From Trebonia kvetii (lineage in GTDB: Bacteria; Actinomycetota; Actinomycetes; Streptosporangiales; Streptosporangiaceae), in the NCBI RefSeq assembly GCF_007827045.1, contig NZ_RPFW01000001.1, forward strand, positions 1,774,519 to 1,838,518: a DNA stretch of 64,000 nt, written 5' to 3'. The position numbers and the translations under genes were made by a program. The notes below the pieces were generated by a model. It searched no databases. It saw only the letters and a program-made list of their open reading frames with translations, and was not told where the DNA came from. Below are positions 45,853 through 56,327 of the stretch, piece after piece (within the stretch, counting starts at the first letter, position 1; every line of letters starts with the position of its first letter).

Positions 45853-46969
45853 GGTGCGCCCTCGGCACGCGCGCGCCGATCCCGGTGACAATCTCGTACG
45901 AGATCGTGCCCAGGGTGTCTCCCCACTCCTGTGCCGTCGGTTCACCGTTATCGCCCGGTCCGAAGATCACCACTTCGTCTCCTTCCGCCACCGGTTCGTC
46001 GCCGAAGTCGATCATCAGCTGATCCATGCAGACGGTACCGGCGATCCGCCACCGTTGGCCACGCGCCCACACCAGCGGCAGGCCGATCGCGGCGCGCGGT
46101 ATCCCGTCGGCGTAACCGACGGGAACGAGGCCGAGCGTCGTCTCGCGGGACGTCGTGTACCGGTGCCCGTAGGACACACCCGTTCCCCCGGGAACCCGCT
46201 TCACGAGCGCCAGCCTCGCCCGCAGCGTCATCGCGGGGCGCAGCCAGGGCGGCGGTCCACCGGGAAGCGTGGCGAGGCCGTAGGTACCGCCGCCGACCCG
46301 CACCAGGTCGTAGCGGGAATCCGGCACGTCGAGGGCGGCCGCCGTGTTGGCGATGTGCCGCACCTGCGGCGTGATGCCCGCGCCTTCGGCGACGGCCAGC
46401 GCCTCCTTGAACGCGGCAAGCTGCGCCTCGATGGAGGGATTGCCCGGATCGTCCGCCGAGGCGAAGTGGGACCAGACGCCCGCGACCACGATGCTGCCCG
46501 CGGCCTCCGCCTGCCGGGCCGTCTCGAGCACCGACGGCCAGTCGGCCAGGGTGGCGCCGCCCCTGCTCAGCCCGGTGTCCGCCTTGAGGTGCACCCGCGC
46601 GCGACGGCCTGCTCCCGCCGCCGCGGCGGCGATTCGCCGCACCATGCCTGCCGAGCCCGCCGACAGATCCACACTGGCGGCGATGGCATCCGCGTGCTGA
46701 TCGGAGCCGATGGCCATCAGGCAAAGCAGCGGGGTGTCGATGCCCGCCCGGCGCAGTTCGAGCGCCTCGGCCACGTGCACCACGCCGAGCCAGGCGGCGC
46801 CGCCGTCGACGGCGGCGTGCGCCGCGGGGACCGCCCCATGGCCGTAGCCGTTGGCCTTCACGACCGCCATGACCGCGGCGGGCGCCACATGCTCGCAGAG
46901 CGCCTCGACATTCCCGCTGATGGTGCTCAGTTCGACGGTGGCTTCCGCGTGGCTGTCCATGGACATCAT
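45845..46969 (-). CDS. alr: Alanine racemase
   Basis: The 374-residue PLP enzyme interconverts L- and D-alanine for peptidoglycan. The PLP-binding Lys is in AVVKANGYGHGA (about residue 38), and the catalytic Tyr region is GVSYGHRYTT. VCMDQLMIDFG and GDEVVIFG are typical of the C-terminal beta domain. ATG 46969 overlaps the nnr stop in ATGA. It sits in the conserved order nnr-alr-tsaE. Confidence 0.96.
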   Translation of the reverse strand: MMSMDSHAEATVELSTISGNVEALCEHVAPAAVMAVVKANGYGHGAVPAAHAAVDGGAAWLGVVHVAEALELRRAGIDTPLLCLMAIGSDQHADAIAASVDLSAGSAGMVRRIAAAAAGAGRRARVHLKADTGLSRGGATLADWPSVLETARQAEAAGSIVVAGVWSHFASADDPGNPSIEAQLAAFKEALAVAEGAGITPQVRHIANTAAALDVPDSRYDLVRVGGGTYGLATLPGGPPPWLRPAMTLRARLALVKRVPGGTGVSYGHRYTTSRETTLGLVPVGYADGIPRAAIGLPLVWARGQRWRIAGTVCMDQLMIDFGDEPVAEGDEVVIFGPGDNGEPTAQEWGDTLGTISYEIVTGIGARVPRAHRA

Positions 46970-48645
46970 GCTAGGCGGAACGCGCGCGGGAGTGCGCGGA
47001 TCACGTCGGCGGCGCCGATCGGCGCCGACCCAGCCGTCCAGTCTCCATCACCGGCCGCCCCGTCCCGGCCAGCCCAATGCCGGCCAGCCCAATGCCGGCC
47101 AGCCCAATCCCCGTCAGCACTGCCGCCGGCCGCGGCTAGCCGTGCGGCCAGCCCGTGCAGGTACGCGGCGGTGATGGCCGCCTGCGGCAGCAGCATCCCC
47201 TGGGCGAGCAGCGCACCCGCCAGCCCGGCAAGGACGTCCCCGGTCCCCGCGGTGGCGAGCCACGGGGTCCCCGTGGTGTTCACGAGCACCGGGTCGATGC
47301 CGCCGGGCGGCGCCACCACTGTCGTGGAGCCCTTGAGCAGAACGCACGCGCCGAACGAGATGGCCGCCCGCCGCGCGTGCTCGAGCCGCCGCTCCTCGAC
47401 GTCAGCCGGGTCAGCGCCGAGCAGCCTGCCGAGTTCCCCCGCATGCGGGGTGAGCAGCGTGGGCGCGGCCCGCGGCAGCATCTCCCGATGGCTGGCGATC
47501 AGGGTCAGCCCGTCCGCGTCCACCAGGACGGGCAGGCTGGTCGCGAGCACGGCAGCCAGCCGCCGCGCCGCCTCCTCGTCGGTTCCCATCCCAGGTCCGG
47601 CCACCCACGCCTGTACCCGCCCCACGTCCTGCGGGAACCGCGGGCCGCCCGCCCCGCTCAGTTCCGTGATGACGACCTCGGGGTGGACCTGCCTAACCGC
47701 CGCCGCGGCGACGGGGAAGGTGACGAGCCGGACCATGCCCGCTCCGCCGTGCACCGCACCGCCGGTCGCGAGCAGCGCCGCCCCCGTGTACCGGTCACTG
47801 CCGACAAGCAGGCCGAGCACGCCGCGCCGGTACTTGTCCGACTCCGCGGTGGGCCGGGGAATCAGCTCCGCGATGTCACCGGCCTGCGGGGCGCGGGCAT
47901 CCGGTGGCTTGTCGAGGAACGGGCCGAGCCCGATGTCGACGAGCTCGACCACCCCGGCATGCCTGGCGGCCGGGTCAATGAGCAGCCCGGGCTTCATCGT
48001 CCCGAATGTCACCGTCACGTCGGCGCGTACCGCGGGGCCGTCGACCGCACCGGAGTCCGCGTCCACGCCCGACGGCAGGTCGGCCGCGACGATGAGCGCG
48101 CCCCTCGTGTTGTCCGCGAGGGCTGCGAGGGTGGCATAGGGCTCGCGGAGACCGCCACTGCCGCCAATGCCGAGTAGCCCGTCGATGATCAGGTCCGCAT
48201 GCCCGATCTCGCTGCGCACCTCGTACCCGATGTCGTGCCCGCCGCCATTCGCCTGTCCAGTCCCTGGCAGGTCAGTCCCCGCGAGATCCGGCCGTGTCGC
48301 GTCCGGATCGTCCGGCTCTGCCACGCGGATGATCCTGCCTCCCGCCGCGGTGAGCGCCCGTCCGCCTCCCGCGTGCAGTCGCGGCCCCGCCTGGATGACC
48401 GTCACCGACGCGCCCCTCCTGGCCAGCCGTTCGCCCGCGTAGAGTGCGTCGCCCCCGTTGTCACCCGTCCCGGCGAGGATCACCACCCTAGCGCCATAGA
48501 CGCGGCCCGCGCTATCGCGGAGCAGGCCGGCGCAGACCGAGGCGAGCCCCGCTGCCGCCCGCTGCATGAGCGCGCCGTCCGGGACAATCGACATCAGCGC
48601 GGCTTCCGCCGCCCGCACCTTGGCAACCGAGTAGGCATCACGCAT
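46966..48645 (-). CDS. nnr: Bifunctional NAD(P)H-hydrate epimerase / ADP-dependent dehydratase
   Basis: The 559-residue repair enzyme has an N-terminal YjeF_N epimerase domain (ILAGTGDNGGDALYAGERL, ADLIIDGLLGIGGSG) and a C-terminal ribokinase-like dehydratase domain (GVLGLLVGSDRYTGAALL, LLTPHAGELGRLLG, GTGDVLAGLAGALLAQG). It restores hydrated NADH and NADPH. ATG 48645 is preferred; twelve earlier in-frame codons have no site. The C-terminus carries a short WAGRH repeat caused by a 15-base DNA tandem. Confidence 0.95.
   Translation of the reverse strand: MRDAYSVAKVRAAEAALMSIVPDGALMQRAAAGLASVCAGLLRDSAGRVYGARVVILAGTGDNGGDALYAGERLARRGASVTVIQAGPRLHAGGGRALTAAGGRIIRVAEPDDPDATRPDLAGTDLPGTGQANGGGHDIGYEVRSEIGHADLIIDGLLGIGGSGGLREPYATLAALADNTRGALIVAADLPSGVDADSGAVDGPAVRADVTVTFGTMKPGLLIDPAARHAGVVELVDIGLGPFLDKPPDARAPQAGDIAELIPRPTAESDKYRRGVLGLLVGSDRYTGAALLATGGAVHGGAGMVRLVTFPVAAAAVRQVHPEVVITELSGAGGPRFPQDVGRVQAWVAGPGMGTDEEAARRLAAVLATSLPVLVDADGLTLIASHREMLPRAAPTLLTPHAGELGRLLGADPADVEERRLEHARRAAISFGACVLLKGSTTVVAPPGGIDPVLVNTTGTPWLATAGTGDVLAGLAGALLAQGMLLPQAAITAAYLHGLAARLAAAGGSADGDWAGRHWAGRHWAGRDGAAGDGDWTAGSAPIGAADVIRALPRAFRLA
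47065..47109. repeat. Three 15-base tandem copies within nnr
   Basis: CCGGCCAGCCCAATG occurs three times head to tail (the last differs in its final base). It encodes the HWAGR-type repeat near the Nnr C-terminus and lies outside the folded domain. Confidence 0.85.
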
Positions 48646-48702
48646 GCTGCCTAGTCTCCCCCGTTGCCCGGGGACGGGCACCGGCGACGCGCCCTCTTCA
48701 GG

Positions 48703-49092
48703 TCAGACCCAGCCGAGCCCGGCCGGCCTGCCGCCTCCCGCGCTGCCCTCCGCGATCACAACCGCGCTCGCGATGCCCCCGTCATGGCTGAGCGAGATGT
48801 GCCAGCCGATGACGCCGAGGCTGTCCGCCGCGGCCGCCACGGTGCCGCTGACCTGGAGGCGCGGGCGCCCGTCCGGGCCAGAGACGATCTCGGCGTCGGT
48901 CCAGAGCAGGCCGCGCGGCGCGCCGAGCGCCTTGGCGAGGGCCTCCTTCGCCGCGAACCGGGCCGCCAGGGAACGCAGCGGCAGGCCTCGTTCGCCTTCG
49001 GTGAACAGGCGGCTGGCCATATTCGGAGCCCGGGTGAGTGACTGCTCGAAGCGAGCCACGTCGACGACGTCGATGCCGACGCCAATGATCAT
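48703..49092 (-). CDS. acpS: Holo-[acyl-carrier-protein] synthase
   Basis: The 129-residue phosphopantetheinyl transferase has [16 protein letters not shown] and the catalytic FTEGERG and [13 protein letters not shown] motifs; Asp8 and the Glu of FAAKE bind magnesium. It activates acyl carrier protein. ATG 49092 overlaps the glmM stop by four bases (ATGA). Confidence 0.96.
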   Translation of the reverse strand: MIIGVGIDVVDVARFEQSLTRAPNMASRLFTEGERGLPLRSLAARFAAKEALAKALGAPRGLLWTDAEIVSGPDGRPRLQVSGTVAAAADSLGVIGWHISLSHDGGIASAVVIAEGSAGGGRPAGLGWV

Positions 49093-50453
49093 GCCATTGC
49101 CTGGCGAACCACGTCCGCCAGCCGCCCGGCGACCTCCTCGGCGAGCACGGACTCGCGCGCCTCGACCATGACCCTGATGACCGGCTCGGTCCCGCTCGGC
49201 CGCAGCAGGACCCGGCCCGCGTCACCAAGCCGGGACTCGGCCGCGCGCACCGCGTCGGCCACCGCCTCATCGGCCATCGCCCGGTCCTTGTTACCGCGCA
49301 CGTTGAGGAGCACCTGCGGGTACTTGGTCATCATCTTCCTGGCGGCAGACACCGGAATGCCCATGCTGTTCACCGCGGCGAGCAGGTGCAGGCCGGTCAG
49401 CACGCCATCCCCGGTCGTCGCGTGGCCCATCTGGATGATGTGCCCCGACTGCTCGCCGCCGAGCACGTAGCCGCCCTCCGTCATCGCGGCGTAGACATGC
49501 TTGTCGCCGACCGGGGTCTCCACCACCCTGATGTCCGACTCCCGCATCGCGGCGTGGAAGCCGAGATTAGACATCACGGTCACCACCACGGCATCGCCGG
49601 TGAGCTGGCCGTCCTGCTTGAGCCTGGACGCGAGCACGGTGAGGATCTGGTCACCGTCGAGGGTCTTGCCGTCGCCGTCGATCGCCAGGCAGCGGTCCGC
49701 GTCGCCGTCGAAGGCGAGGCCGGCGTCGGCCGCGTGCTCAAGCACCGCCGCCGCCAGTGCGTCCATGTGGGTAGACCCGACGCCCGCGTTGATGTTGTCG
49801 CCATCAGGCGCGGCGCCGATCGCGATCACCTCGGCGCCCGCCCTGCGCAGCGCGCGCGGGCCGATGCTGTACGCGGCGCCGTGCGCGCAGTCCACCACTA
49901 CCCGAAGTCCGCGCAGCGGCGGCTGCCCATCGGCGGACGGCAGGGTGGCGAGCAGGTGGTCGAGGTAGGTCTCGTGCGCGGAGTAGGCGTCGGTGACCCT
50001 GCCGAAGACGGGGGAAGCGGATGCCGGCCGCTCACCGCCGTTCATAACGGCCTCGATCTCGTCTTCCGTCTCATCGGGCAGTTTGACGCCGCCGCGCCCG
50101 AAGAACTTGATGCCGTTATCCGCGGCGGGATTGTGGCTAGCGGACAGGACGACGCCGAAGTCCGCGTCGAGCGCGCCGGTAAGGTAGGCGACGCCGGGCG
50201 TGGGGATGACGCCAAGCCGGAGCACGTCGACACCGGAGCTCGCGAGCCCGGCCACGACGGCCGCCTCGAGAAAGTCCCCCGACGCGCGTGAGTCGCGCCC
50301 GATGATCGCGACGGGACGGCGGTCAGAACTGGCAACGGCCGCGGCCGGTGCCAGTACAGGCACCGCCGCGACCGCTAGGTCCATGGCAAGCTGGGCCGTC
50401 AGTTCGACGCCGGCGACCCCGCGTACACCGTCAGTACCGAAGATTCGGCCCAT
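49089..50453 (-). CDS. glmM: Phosphoglucosamine mutase
   Basis: The 454-residue enzyme converts glucosamine-6-phosphate to glucosamine-1-phosphate for UDP-GlcNAc and the cell wall. The phosphoserine loop is [19 protein letters not shown], the metal loop is [12 protein letters not shown] and the C-terminal phosphate-binding segment is [16 protein letters not shown]. It follows rpsI in the usual actinobacterial order; glmS, often found next to it, is not in this operon. Confidence 0.97.
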   Translation of the reverse strand: MGRIFGTDGVRGVAGVELTAQLAMDLAVAAVPVLAPAAAVASSDRRPVAIIGRDSRASGDFLEAAVVAGLASSGVDVLRLGVIPTPGVAYLTGALDADFGVVLSASHNPAADNGIKFFGRGGVKLPDETEDEIEAVMNGGERPASASPVFGRVTDAYSAHETYLDHLLATLPSADGQPPLRGLRVVVDCAHGAAYSIGPRALRRAGAEVIAIGAAPDGDNINAGVGSTHMDALAAAVLEHAADAGLAFDGDADRCLAIDGDGKTLDGDQILTVLASRLKQDGQLTGDAVVVTVMSNLGFHAAMRESDIRVVETPVGDKHVYAAMTEGGYVLGGEQSGHIIQMGHATTGDGVLTGLHLLAAVNSMGIPVSAARKMMTKYPQVLLNVRGNKDRAMADEAVADAVRAAESRLGDAGRVLLRPSGTEPVIRVMVEARESVLAEEVAGRLADVVRQAMA

Positions 50454-50481
50454 ATCGGTAAACCTGGGTGGCCAGCCGAGA

Positions 50482-51030
50482 CTAACGCTTGGAGTACTGA
50501 GGCGCCTTACGGGCCTTCTTGAGTCCGTACTTCTTCCGCTCCGTAGCCCGGGCGTCCCTGGTGAGGAAGCCGGCCTTCTTCAGCGGCGGGCGGTTCTCCG
50601 GGTCCACAAGCGTCAGGGCGCGGGCCACGCCTAGGCGCAGCGCGCCCGCCTGACCGGAAACGCCGCCGCCGCCAATGCGCGCGATGACGTCGAACTGGCC
50701 CTCCGCGCCGAGCGTCACGAACGGCTCGCTGACGATCTGCTGGTGAACCTTGTTCGGGAAGTAGACCTCAAGCGTCCGGCCGTTGATCTTCCACTGGCCC
50801 GTGCCAGGGACGATGCGCACGCGGGCGATGGCCTCCTTGCGGCGGCCCAGGCCGTTTGCGTGACCGGTGACCACCGGACGGCGCGCGGCGCGCGGCGCGG
50901 CGGCCTCCGAGGACTCGGTGGTGTACTCCGACGGGGCGTCCTCGCCGTCGGTTTCTTCCTCGGCGACATACTCCGGATCGAAGTAAGCCGTGTCGTCTGC
51001 GGGCGTCTCTACGCCAGTGGGCTCGGCCAC
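50482..51030 (-). CDS. rpsI: 30S ribosomal protein uS9
   Basis: The S9 core begins at [17 protein letters not shown] and ends [17 protein letters not shown], whose C-terminal Lys-Arg contacts P-site tRNA. A 55-residue acidic, disordered N-terminal extension precedes the core, as in many actinobacteria. Two GTG starts compete: 51045 and 51030. The latter follows GAGGAAGAG at better spacing and is used here (182 residues). It is co-transcribed with rplM. Confidence 0.96.
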   Translation of the reverse strand: MAEPTGVETPADDTAYFDPEYVAEEETDGEDAPSEYTTESSEAAAPRAARRPVVTGHANGLGRRKEAIARVRIVPGTGQWKINGRTLEVYFPNKVHQQIVSEPFVTLGAEGQFDVIARIGGGGVSGQAGALRLGVARALTLVDPENRPPLKKAGFLTRDARATERKKYGLKKARKAPQYSKR

Positions 51031-51059
51031 GTTGCTCTTCCTCACGCTTCCTTGCGGCG

Positions 51060-51503
51060 CTACTGGGAAATCTGCCGGATCTCGTACGGCTGCGGCTGCT
51101 GCGCCTGATGCGGGTGCGTCGGACCCGCGTAGACCTTGAGCTTGCCCAAGGTCTTGCGGCCGAGGGAGTTCTTGGGAAGCATCCCCTTGACCGCCTTCTC
51201 GACGGCCCGCGTCGGGTGCTTGGCCATCATGTCCTTGTAGCTAACCGCGGTCAGGCCGCCCGGGTAACCGGAGTGCCTGTAGGCCTTCTTGTCCTCCAGC
51301 TTGGCACCGCTGAGGGCGATCTTGTCCGCGTTGATCACGATGACGAAGTCACCGGTGTCGACGTGCGGAGCGAAAATGGGCTTGTGCTTGCCCCGCAGCA
51401 GCACTGCCACATGGCTGGCCAGGCGGCCGAGCACGACGTCGGTGGCGTCGATGACATGCCACTGACGCGTGATGTCACTGTCCTTCGGGCTGAAAGTGCG
51501 CAC
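51060..51503 (-). CDS. rplM: 50S ribosomal protein uL13
   Basis: The 147-residue protein is full length for L13: [34 protein letters not shown] and [19 protein letters not shown] near the C-terminus. It opens the rplM-rpsI-glmM-acpS-nnr-alr-tsaE-tsaB-rimI-tsaD operon and has a good promoter about 110 bases upstream. Confidence 0.97.
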   Translation of the reverse strand: MRTFSPKDSDITRQWHVIDATDVVLGRLASHVAVLLRGKHKPIFAPHVDTGDFVIVINADKIALSGAKLEDKKAYRHSGYPGGLTAVSYKDMMAKHPTRAVEKAVKGMLPKNSLGRKTLGKLKVYAGPTHPHQAQQPQPYEIRQISQ

Positions 51504-51614
51504 AGTCGTTAAGCCTTCGCATGTGGTTCGTGATCCTCAGGACCCAGTTACCGGCAATCCAAGAGCTGGGTCATCGCAGCCGGAAATGCTGCTCGTCGCG
51601 GATGACGCCAATGC

Positions 51615-51643
51615 AGCATACTCTAATCCACGCCCGCTGCCAA
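51615..51643 (-). promoter_or_regulatory. rplM operon promoter
   Basis: On the minus strand TTGGCA (51643-51638), a 17-base spacer and TATGCT (51620-51615) form a good housekeeping sigma promoter. Transcription would start near 51608, giving a leader of about 105 bases before the rplM GTG at 51503. Confidence 0.65.
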
Positions 51644-51791
51644 AGTGCGCGCAGACCCTCCTGCCGTGTACCGCACTAGCCTACCGCACCCGCGCAGCGA
51701 CTCGTGCGCCGCGGGGCCCGGCCGGCCCGTGGTGCCGCAAAAAGGCTGATCTACCCGTGTCGATAGTGGAACCGACGCTAGTCTCAATGAT

Positions 51792-53438
51792 ATGGGAAAC
51801 CGGGGTGAGGACGCCTCCCGCCAGAACGGGGCCTGGGGGCGCCAACCGCCGCGGCAATCGTCGTCGGGCACTGGAGCGGGAGCCGCTGGAGCGTGGGACG
51901 ACAGGTCACGCGGCTATTGGCAGGACGACGACTATGCCGCCGCGGGCGGCGCAGGGTACGGCCACGGGCCGGAAGACGGCTACCCCGGGCAGGACCCGGG
52001 ATACGGGCAGAACAACGGACAGTACGACGGTCAGTACGGCGCGGGGCCCGAGCCGGGCTGGGGCGGCAATGCCGGCTACGCACAGCAGCCCGGATACCGC
52101 TCGGGCGGCCAGCCGCGGATGGACGGCGGCTACCAGCAGTCCGGCGGATACCCGGCACTGCCGCAGGGCTCGGGCGGGTACCCGGCCCAGCCGCAGGGCT
52201 CAGGCGGATACCCAGCACAGGACGCGGGAAACGACTGGTACGGCGGCCAGCCCGCGGCCGCGAACGGCGCGAGCTTCGCGGACACCGGCACCTACCGGCT
52301 TAACGGCCGGATCATCGACGAGTACGGCACGGGACCGCGCGGCGCGCTGCGCGACGACGATCTCGACCGCGGCTACCCGCCGGCCCCCGGCCGGCAAGGA
52401 CACAGCCAGCAGGCACCCGGGACAAGCGGCGGCTACCCCGTCGGCGGCAGCGAATACGACGACTACCGCGACGGCGGCTACCCGAGGCAAGACCCGGGAT
52501 ACGGACAGGACGACTACGGTCAGCCCGCCCCGTACGAGGGCGCGCCCGGCGGCGGCCAGGGCTACGACGACTACGGCGATTACGGCATGGCCCCCGATCC
52601 CTACGGCGAGCGCTACGACGACGAGATGGATTCGCGCGGCGGAGATCGCGGCGGTCGCGGAGCGGCCAGGGGCGGCAAGGGCAGAGGGTCCGGCGGCAAG
52701 CGGCTGCTGCTCGCCGCGCTCGCGGTCGTTGTTGTCGGCGTCGCCGGGGCCGCGGCCTATGTCTTCGTCCTTAAGCCGAAGTCTCCGGTTACCACCGCGA
52801 GCGTGACTGGACCGCTGCCCACCGGCAGCGCACAGTCATCGCAGCAGGCGTGCGACAAGCAACTCGGCATGTACTGTCACATCGAGTTGCGCCAGGACGA
52901 CCCGACGGCACTGACGACGACCGAACTGTTCCCGCCCGCGTTCAAGATCGAGGCGGACAAGATCTCTTACCAGCTCGTCACCACGAAGCTGGACAAGACC
53001 TGCTCGAACGCGGTGATCGGCCCCGACCTCAGCAAGGCGCTGAAGGCCGGCAAGTGCACGCAGGTGCTGCGCGCCACCTATCTGTCGGACGACGGCAAGA
53101 TCATGGGCACCATCGGCGTGGTCAACCTGGAGACGACCAACCAGGCGCACTACGCCGGGAAGGTCGTCGGACAGGGCGACTTCATCGCGCCGCTGACGGC
53201 ATCCAAGGGCGTCGCGCAGAAGCTCGGCAAGGGCACGGGCGTGGTGGAGGCCCAGTTCAAGGGCCACTATCTGATCCTGACCTGGTCCGAGTTCGTTGAC
53301 GGCACCACGCCGTCGACGTCCGCGCAGGACAAGCAGCTGGAACAGTTCGGCAACGACCTGGTGTCGGGAACCGCGAACATCAGCCTCACCCAGCGCATGG
53401 TCACTGGTGCGCCGTCCGCCCCAGGCACCTCTAATTAG
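51792..53438 (+). CDS. Gly/Tyr-rich single-pass membrane protein
   Basis: The 548-residue protein has a cytoplasmic region of about 300 residues made of Gly/Tyr/Gln/Asp-rich repeats (GGYPA, DPGYGQ), a basic stretch (ARGGKGRGSGGKR), one helix (about 313-333) and an extracellular C-terminal domain of about 200 residues with three Cys (QQACDKQLGMYCHIEL, AGKCTQVL). The ATG follows AGTCTCAATGAT with no ribosome site, so it may be leaderless. The architecture matches the 43892-45214 protein, though the outer domains differ. Function unknown; such proteins often couple membrane and cell-wall events, which is only an inference here. Confidence 0.75.
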   Translation: MGNRGEDASRQNGAWGRQPPRQSSSGTGAGAAGAWDDRSRGYWQDDDYAAAGGAGYGHGPEDGYPGQDPGYGQNNGQYDGQYGAGPEPGWGGNAGYAQQPGYRSGGQPRMDGGYQQSGGYPALPQGSGGYPAQPQGSGGYPAQDAGNDWYGGQPAAANGASFADTGTYRLNGRIIDEYGTGPRGALRDDDLDRGYPPAPGRQGHSQQAPGTSGGYPVGGSEYDDYRDGGYPRQDPGYGQDDYGQPAPYEGAPGGGQGYDDYGDYGMAPDPYGERYDDEMDSRGGDRGGRGAARGGKGRGSGGKRLLLAALAVVVVGVAGAAAYVFVLKPKSPVTTASVTGPLPTGSAQSSQQACDKQLGMYCHIELRQDDPTALTTTELFPPAFKIEADKISYQLVTTKLDKTCSNAVIGPDLSKALKAGKCTQVLRATYLSDDGKIMGTIGVVNLETTNQAHYAGKVVGQGDFIAPLTASKGVAQKLGKGTGVVEAQFKGHYLILTWSEFVDGTTPSTSAQDKQLEQFGNDLVSGTANISLTQRMVTGAPSAPGTSN

Positions 53439-53532
53439 GTGGCCAATAGTTAAGAAGCTATAACGAGCGCAACCATCGCGGCGACAACGGTGTCCAAAGA
53501 GACGCTACAGGGGCTTAGCGAAGGGGTGCTCG

Positions 53533-54690
53533 ATGTTCAGCAGCGTAAGGCGGCGCACCAGGGCCGCGATGATCGCCGGGATAAGCGCGTCGGTTGTGCT
53601 CGGCGGGGGAGCCATCGGTACGGCGGTCGCGTCGGCGGGGACGCAGGCGACCACGGCAGCGGCGAGCGTGCCGTGGGCGTCCGTTGGGCCGGGCTGGGTC
53701 CTTGACATGTACTCGAAGGCGCCAGGGACTAAGAAGGCGCCGACCACGCTGTACCTGGTCAGCCCGGCCGGCACGAAATACGCCTTGCACATGTGGAAGG
53801 CAACGCAGGCACCGCCAGTGCTGATCGCGTGGGCGGGCAGCAAGACCGAGGCGCTGTTCCAGCTCGTCTCTGCCAAGACCGGGCCCATTGCCGAGTGGGG
53901 CGAGATGAACCTGCGGACGGGAAAGACCACCGTCGTCACGTTCGGCAAGGCCTCGCCCATCGGCTTCACGCGACCGACCGGGCAGCAGATACTCGGCGGC
54001 TACGTTAGCGGCGGCAACAGCGTCACGATCGCCCGCTACACCCAGGCTGGCGGGCTGGTGAAGAAGCTGGTCACGGAGAGCATCAAGTACCTCGGCGGCT
54101 TCGGCCTTCCCCCGTCCGTGTACTCGGTGGACGGGACGGAGATCGCGGTGGGCGCGGCGAACGGCGTGCATCTCATCAGCAACGCAGGAGGGGTGCTGAA
54201 GAAGCTGCCAGTGCCAGGCGCGGATACGAGATATGGCTGCTCCCCCGTTCGCTGGTGGACCAAGAGCACCCTTCTCCTGGAGTGCATGCCGAAGACCGGC
54301 TTCGGGCCGCAGCTGTGGCTGACGCCGGCCAACGGCGCAAGGCCAGTCGCCCTGACCCCCGTCCGCAAGACAGGATTCGACCTCGGCGACATCGGCGCCT
54401 GGAAACTGTCATCCGGCCTGTACCTGCAGTCCCTCGGCGCCTGCGGCACGCTCGAGCTCAACAAGCAGGCGAAGAACGGCTCAGTCACCCGGGTCACCGT
54501 CCCCGGCGCCACCGACAGCCCGGTGGTGGTCACCGCGACCACGTCACGGCTCCTCGTCTGGCAGCGCGGCTGCGATGGCCTGGGCGGCCAGCTCGTCTGG
54601 TTCAACCCGGCCACCAGGGCAGAAAAGTGGCTCACTAAGTCCGGCTCGTTCCAGGTCATCGCCTACAACAGCACGGAGAACGCCGCCTAA
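53533..54690 (+). CDS. Exported protein, probable beta-propeller-like fold
   Basis: The 385-residue protein has a signal peptide (about residues 1-36) and a mature region with repeating beta-strand patterns ([61 protein letters not shown]) that suggest a TolB/propeller-like fold. I do not recognise a family. The ATG 53533 follows AGGGGTGCTCG. Its last 147 bases overlap the 3' part of truA on the other strand, which is unusual for two genuine genes. Confidence 0.75.
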   Translation: MFSSVRRRTRAAMIAGISASVVLGGGAIGTAVASAGTQATTAAASVPWASVGPGWVLDMYSKAPGTKKAPTTLYLVSPAGTKYALHMWKATQAPPVLIAWAGSKTEALFQLVSAKTGPIAEWGEMNLRTGKTTVVTFGKASPIGFTRPTGQQILGGYVSGGNSVTIARYTQAGGLVKKLVTESIKYLGGFGLPPSVYSVDGTEIAVGAANGVHLISNAGGVLKKLPVPGADTRYGCSPVRWWTKSTLLLECMPKTGFGPQLWLTPANGARPVALTPVRKTGFDLGDIGAWKLSSGLYLQSLGACGTLELNKQAKNGSVTRVTVPGATDSPVVVTATTSRLLVWQRGCDGLGGQLVWFNPATRAEKWLTKSGSFQVIAYNSTENAA

Positions 54691-55542
54691 GCCGTCGGCA
54701 TCGCCCTCGCCCGGTGCGTCCGCGGTCCGAACCCGCCGGGTGAGGGCTGCCCTGTCCGCCAGCTGATCCGGCGGCGGGTAGCCGACCTCTTCGAGCGACA
54801 GGCCGTGCGGCGGCACGACGCGGACGGCCGGATCCCTGGCCCCGGCGGCGAGCACCTCGGCCGGCCAGGACGTTGGACGGCTGCCCTCACCGACCGGGAG
54901 CAGCGCGCCGACGAGGGCGCGGACCATGTTGTGGCAGAAGGCGTCCGCGATCACCCGGCCGGTGGCCACACCGTCCGGGCCACGCTCCCAGTCGAGCCTG
55001 CGCAGCGCCCGCACGGTGGTCGCGCCCTCCCGCTTGCGGCAGAACGAGGCGAAGTCGTGCTCGCCGGTCAACGCCGTGGCGGCCTCGTTCATCGCGGCAA
55101 GGTCGAGCGGCCGCGGATTCCACAGCGTGTCGTGCCGCCGCAGCGGATCCGCGCGGGCCGGATCGTCGCAGATCCGGTAGGCGTACCGTCGCCACAGCGC
55201 GGAGAACCGCGCGTCGAATCCGTCGGGCGCCTGCGCTATCGCGCGCACCCGCACGTCGGGCGGCAGTGCCCGCGACAGCCGGCGCAGCGCCGCGTCTGCG
55301 TGCGCCGCCCAGGCATATGACGGCACGTCGGCGTGCGCCACCTGCCCGCGCGCGTGCACTCCGGCGTCGGTCCGCCCCGCCACGGTCAGCCGGGCCGCTT
55401 CGGGCAGCCGCAGCACGTGGCCGAGCGCCTCGGAGAGCACCCCCTCAACGGTCCTGCGTTCCGGCTGCGCCGCCCACCCGGAGAACCCGCCGCCGTCATA
55501 GGCGAGATCAACCCTGACCCGCACCACGTCCGAGCCGGCCAC
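54544..55542 (-). CDS. truA: tRNA pseudouridine synthase A
   Basis: TruA makes pseudouridine at positions 38-40 of tRNAs. The catalytic Asp lies in [17 protein letters not shown], with [16 protein letters not shown] and [12 protein letters not shown] later. GTG 55542 lies eight bases after AGGAGG and gives 332 residues. The usual core ends near [15 protein letters not shown], so about 70 extra C-terminal residues are encoded, most of them antisense to the exported-protein gene at 53533-54690. The extension may be real or the result of a lost stop codon. Position after rplQ is the normal actinobacterial order. Confidence 0.93.
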   Translation of the reverse strand: MAGSDVVRVRVDLAYDGGGFSGWAAQPERRTVEGVLSEALGHVLRLPEAARLTVAGRTDAGVHARGQVAHADVPSYAWAAHADAALRRLSRALPPDVRVRAIAQAPDGFDARFSALWRRYAYRICDDPARADPLRRHDTLWNPRPLDLAAMNEAATALTGEHDFASFCRKREGATTVRALRRLDWERGPDGVATGRVIADAFCHNMVRALVGALLPVGEGSRPTSWPAEVLAAGARDPAVRVVPPHGLSLEEVGYPPPDQLADRAALTRRVRTADAPGEGDADGLGGVLRAVVGDDLERAGLSEPLFCPGGRVEPDELAAQAIAAALPDEEP

Positions 55543-55632
55543 CAGGGCAACCTCCTCACAGGAAAGACGAAAACGGGCAGCCGCGGTGTCAACCGCGAGC
55601 TGCCCGTACTCGTCAGCCACAAGACGGAGCTG

Positions 55633-56250
55633 TTACTTCTCCGGCTCAGCCTCGGCGTCCGCCTCGGTGTCCTCGGTGTCCTCGGCGTCGTCGGCCTCGG
55701 TCTCCTCGGCCGCGCTGTCCTCGACCTCAGCGGTCTCGGTGTCGACGACCTCGGCCTCCTCGGCCTCGGCGGCCGAGTCGGTGGTCTCCTCGACCGCCTC
55801 CGCCGGGGCGGCGGACGCGGCCGGGGCGGCCGCGCGGCGAGTGCGCCGGCGAGGCTTGCTGGTGCCAGCCTCTTCCCTGACCAGCTCGATGACCGCCATC
55901 GGGGCGGCGTCGCCCTTGCGGGGACCAATCTTGGTGATCCGCGTGTACCCGCCTGGACGCTCTGCCATGGCCGGGCCGATCTCGGCGAACAGGGTGTGCA
56001 CGATGCGGTCACCCGATCCCGCACTCCGGTGATTAGGCAGAATCACCGTCTCCGCTTGCCGACGGGCGTGCAGGTCGCCGCGCTTGGCGAGGGTGATCAA
56101 CTTCTCCGCGTACGGGCGCAGGCGGCGTGCACGAGCCTCGGTCGTGGTGATCTTCCCGTGCTCGAACAGAGAGCTAGCCAGGTTCGCCAGCATGTGCCTC
56201 TGGTGAGCCGGGCTGCCCCCCATCCGGGCACCCTTGGTAGGCGTGGGCAT
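55633..56250 (-). CDS. rplQ: 50S ribosomal protein bL17
   Basis: The L17 core ([69 protein letters not shown]) ends at about residue 120. It is followed by about 85 residues of acidic low-complexity sequence dominated by Glu, Ala, Asp and Thr. ATG 56250 follows GAGGG five bases upstream; eleven earlier codons are not supported. Acidic tails on L17 occur in actinobacteria, but this one is long. Confidence 0.96.
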   Translation of the reverse strand: MPTPTKGARMGGSPAHQRHMLANLASSLFEHGKITTTEARARRLRPYAEKLITLAKRGDLHARRQAETVILPNHRSAGSGDRIVHTLFAEIGPAMAERPGGYTRITKIGPRKGDAAPMAVIELVREEAGTSKPRRRTRRAAAPAASAAPAEAVEETTDSAAEAEEAEVVDTETAEVEDSAAEETEADDAEDTEDTEADAEAEPEK

Positions 56251-56327
56251 TGAAACCCTCTTTCGTGTCTTCCGGGGGGACAAGCCCCTTGTTCCCCCCG
56301 GCTAGCGCCAGGGTCTAACTGATTGAT

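Noticed and set aside
45647..48139. An 830-codon plus-strand frame opposite alr and nnr
   Set aside because: Antisense shadow; alr and nnr carry all expected catalytic motifs and overlap each other in ATGA.
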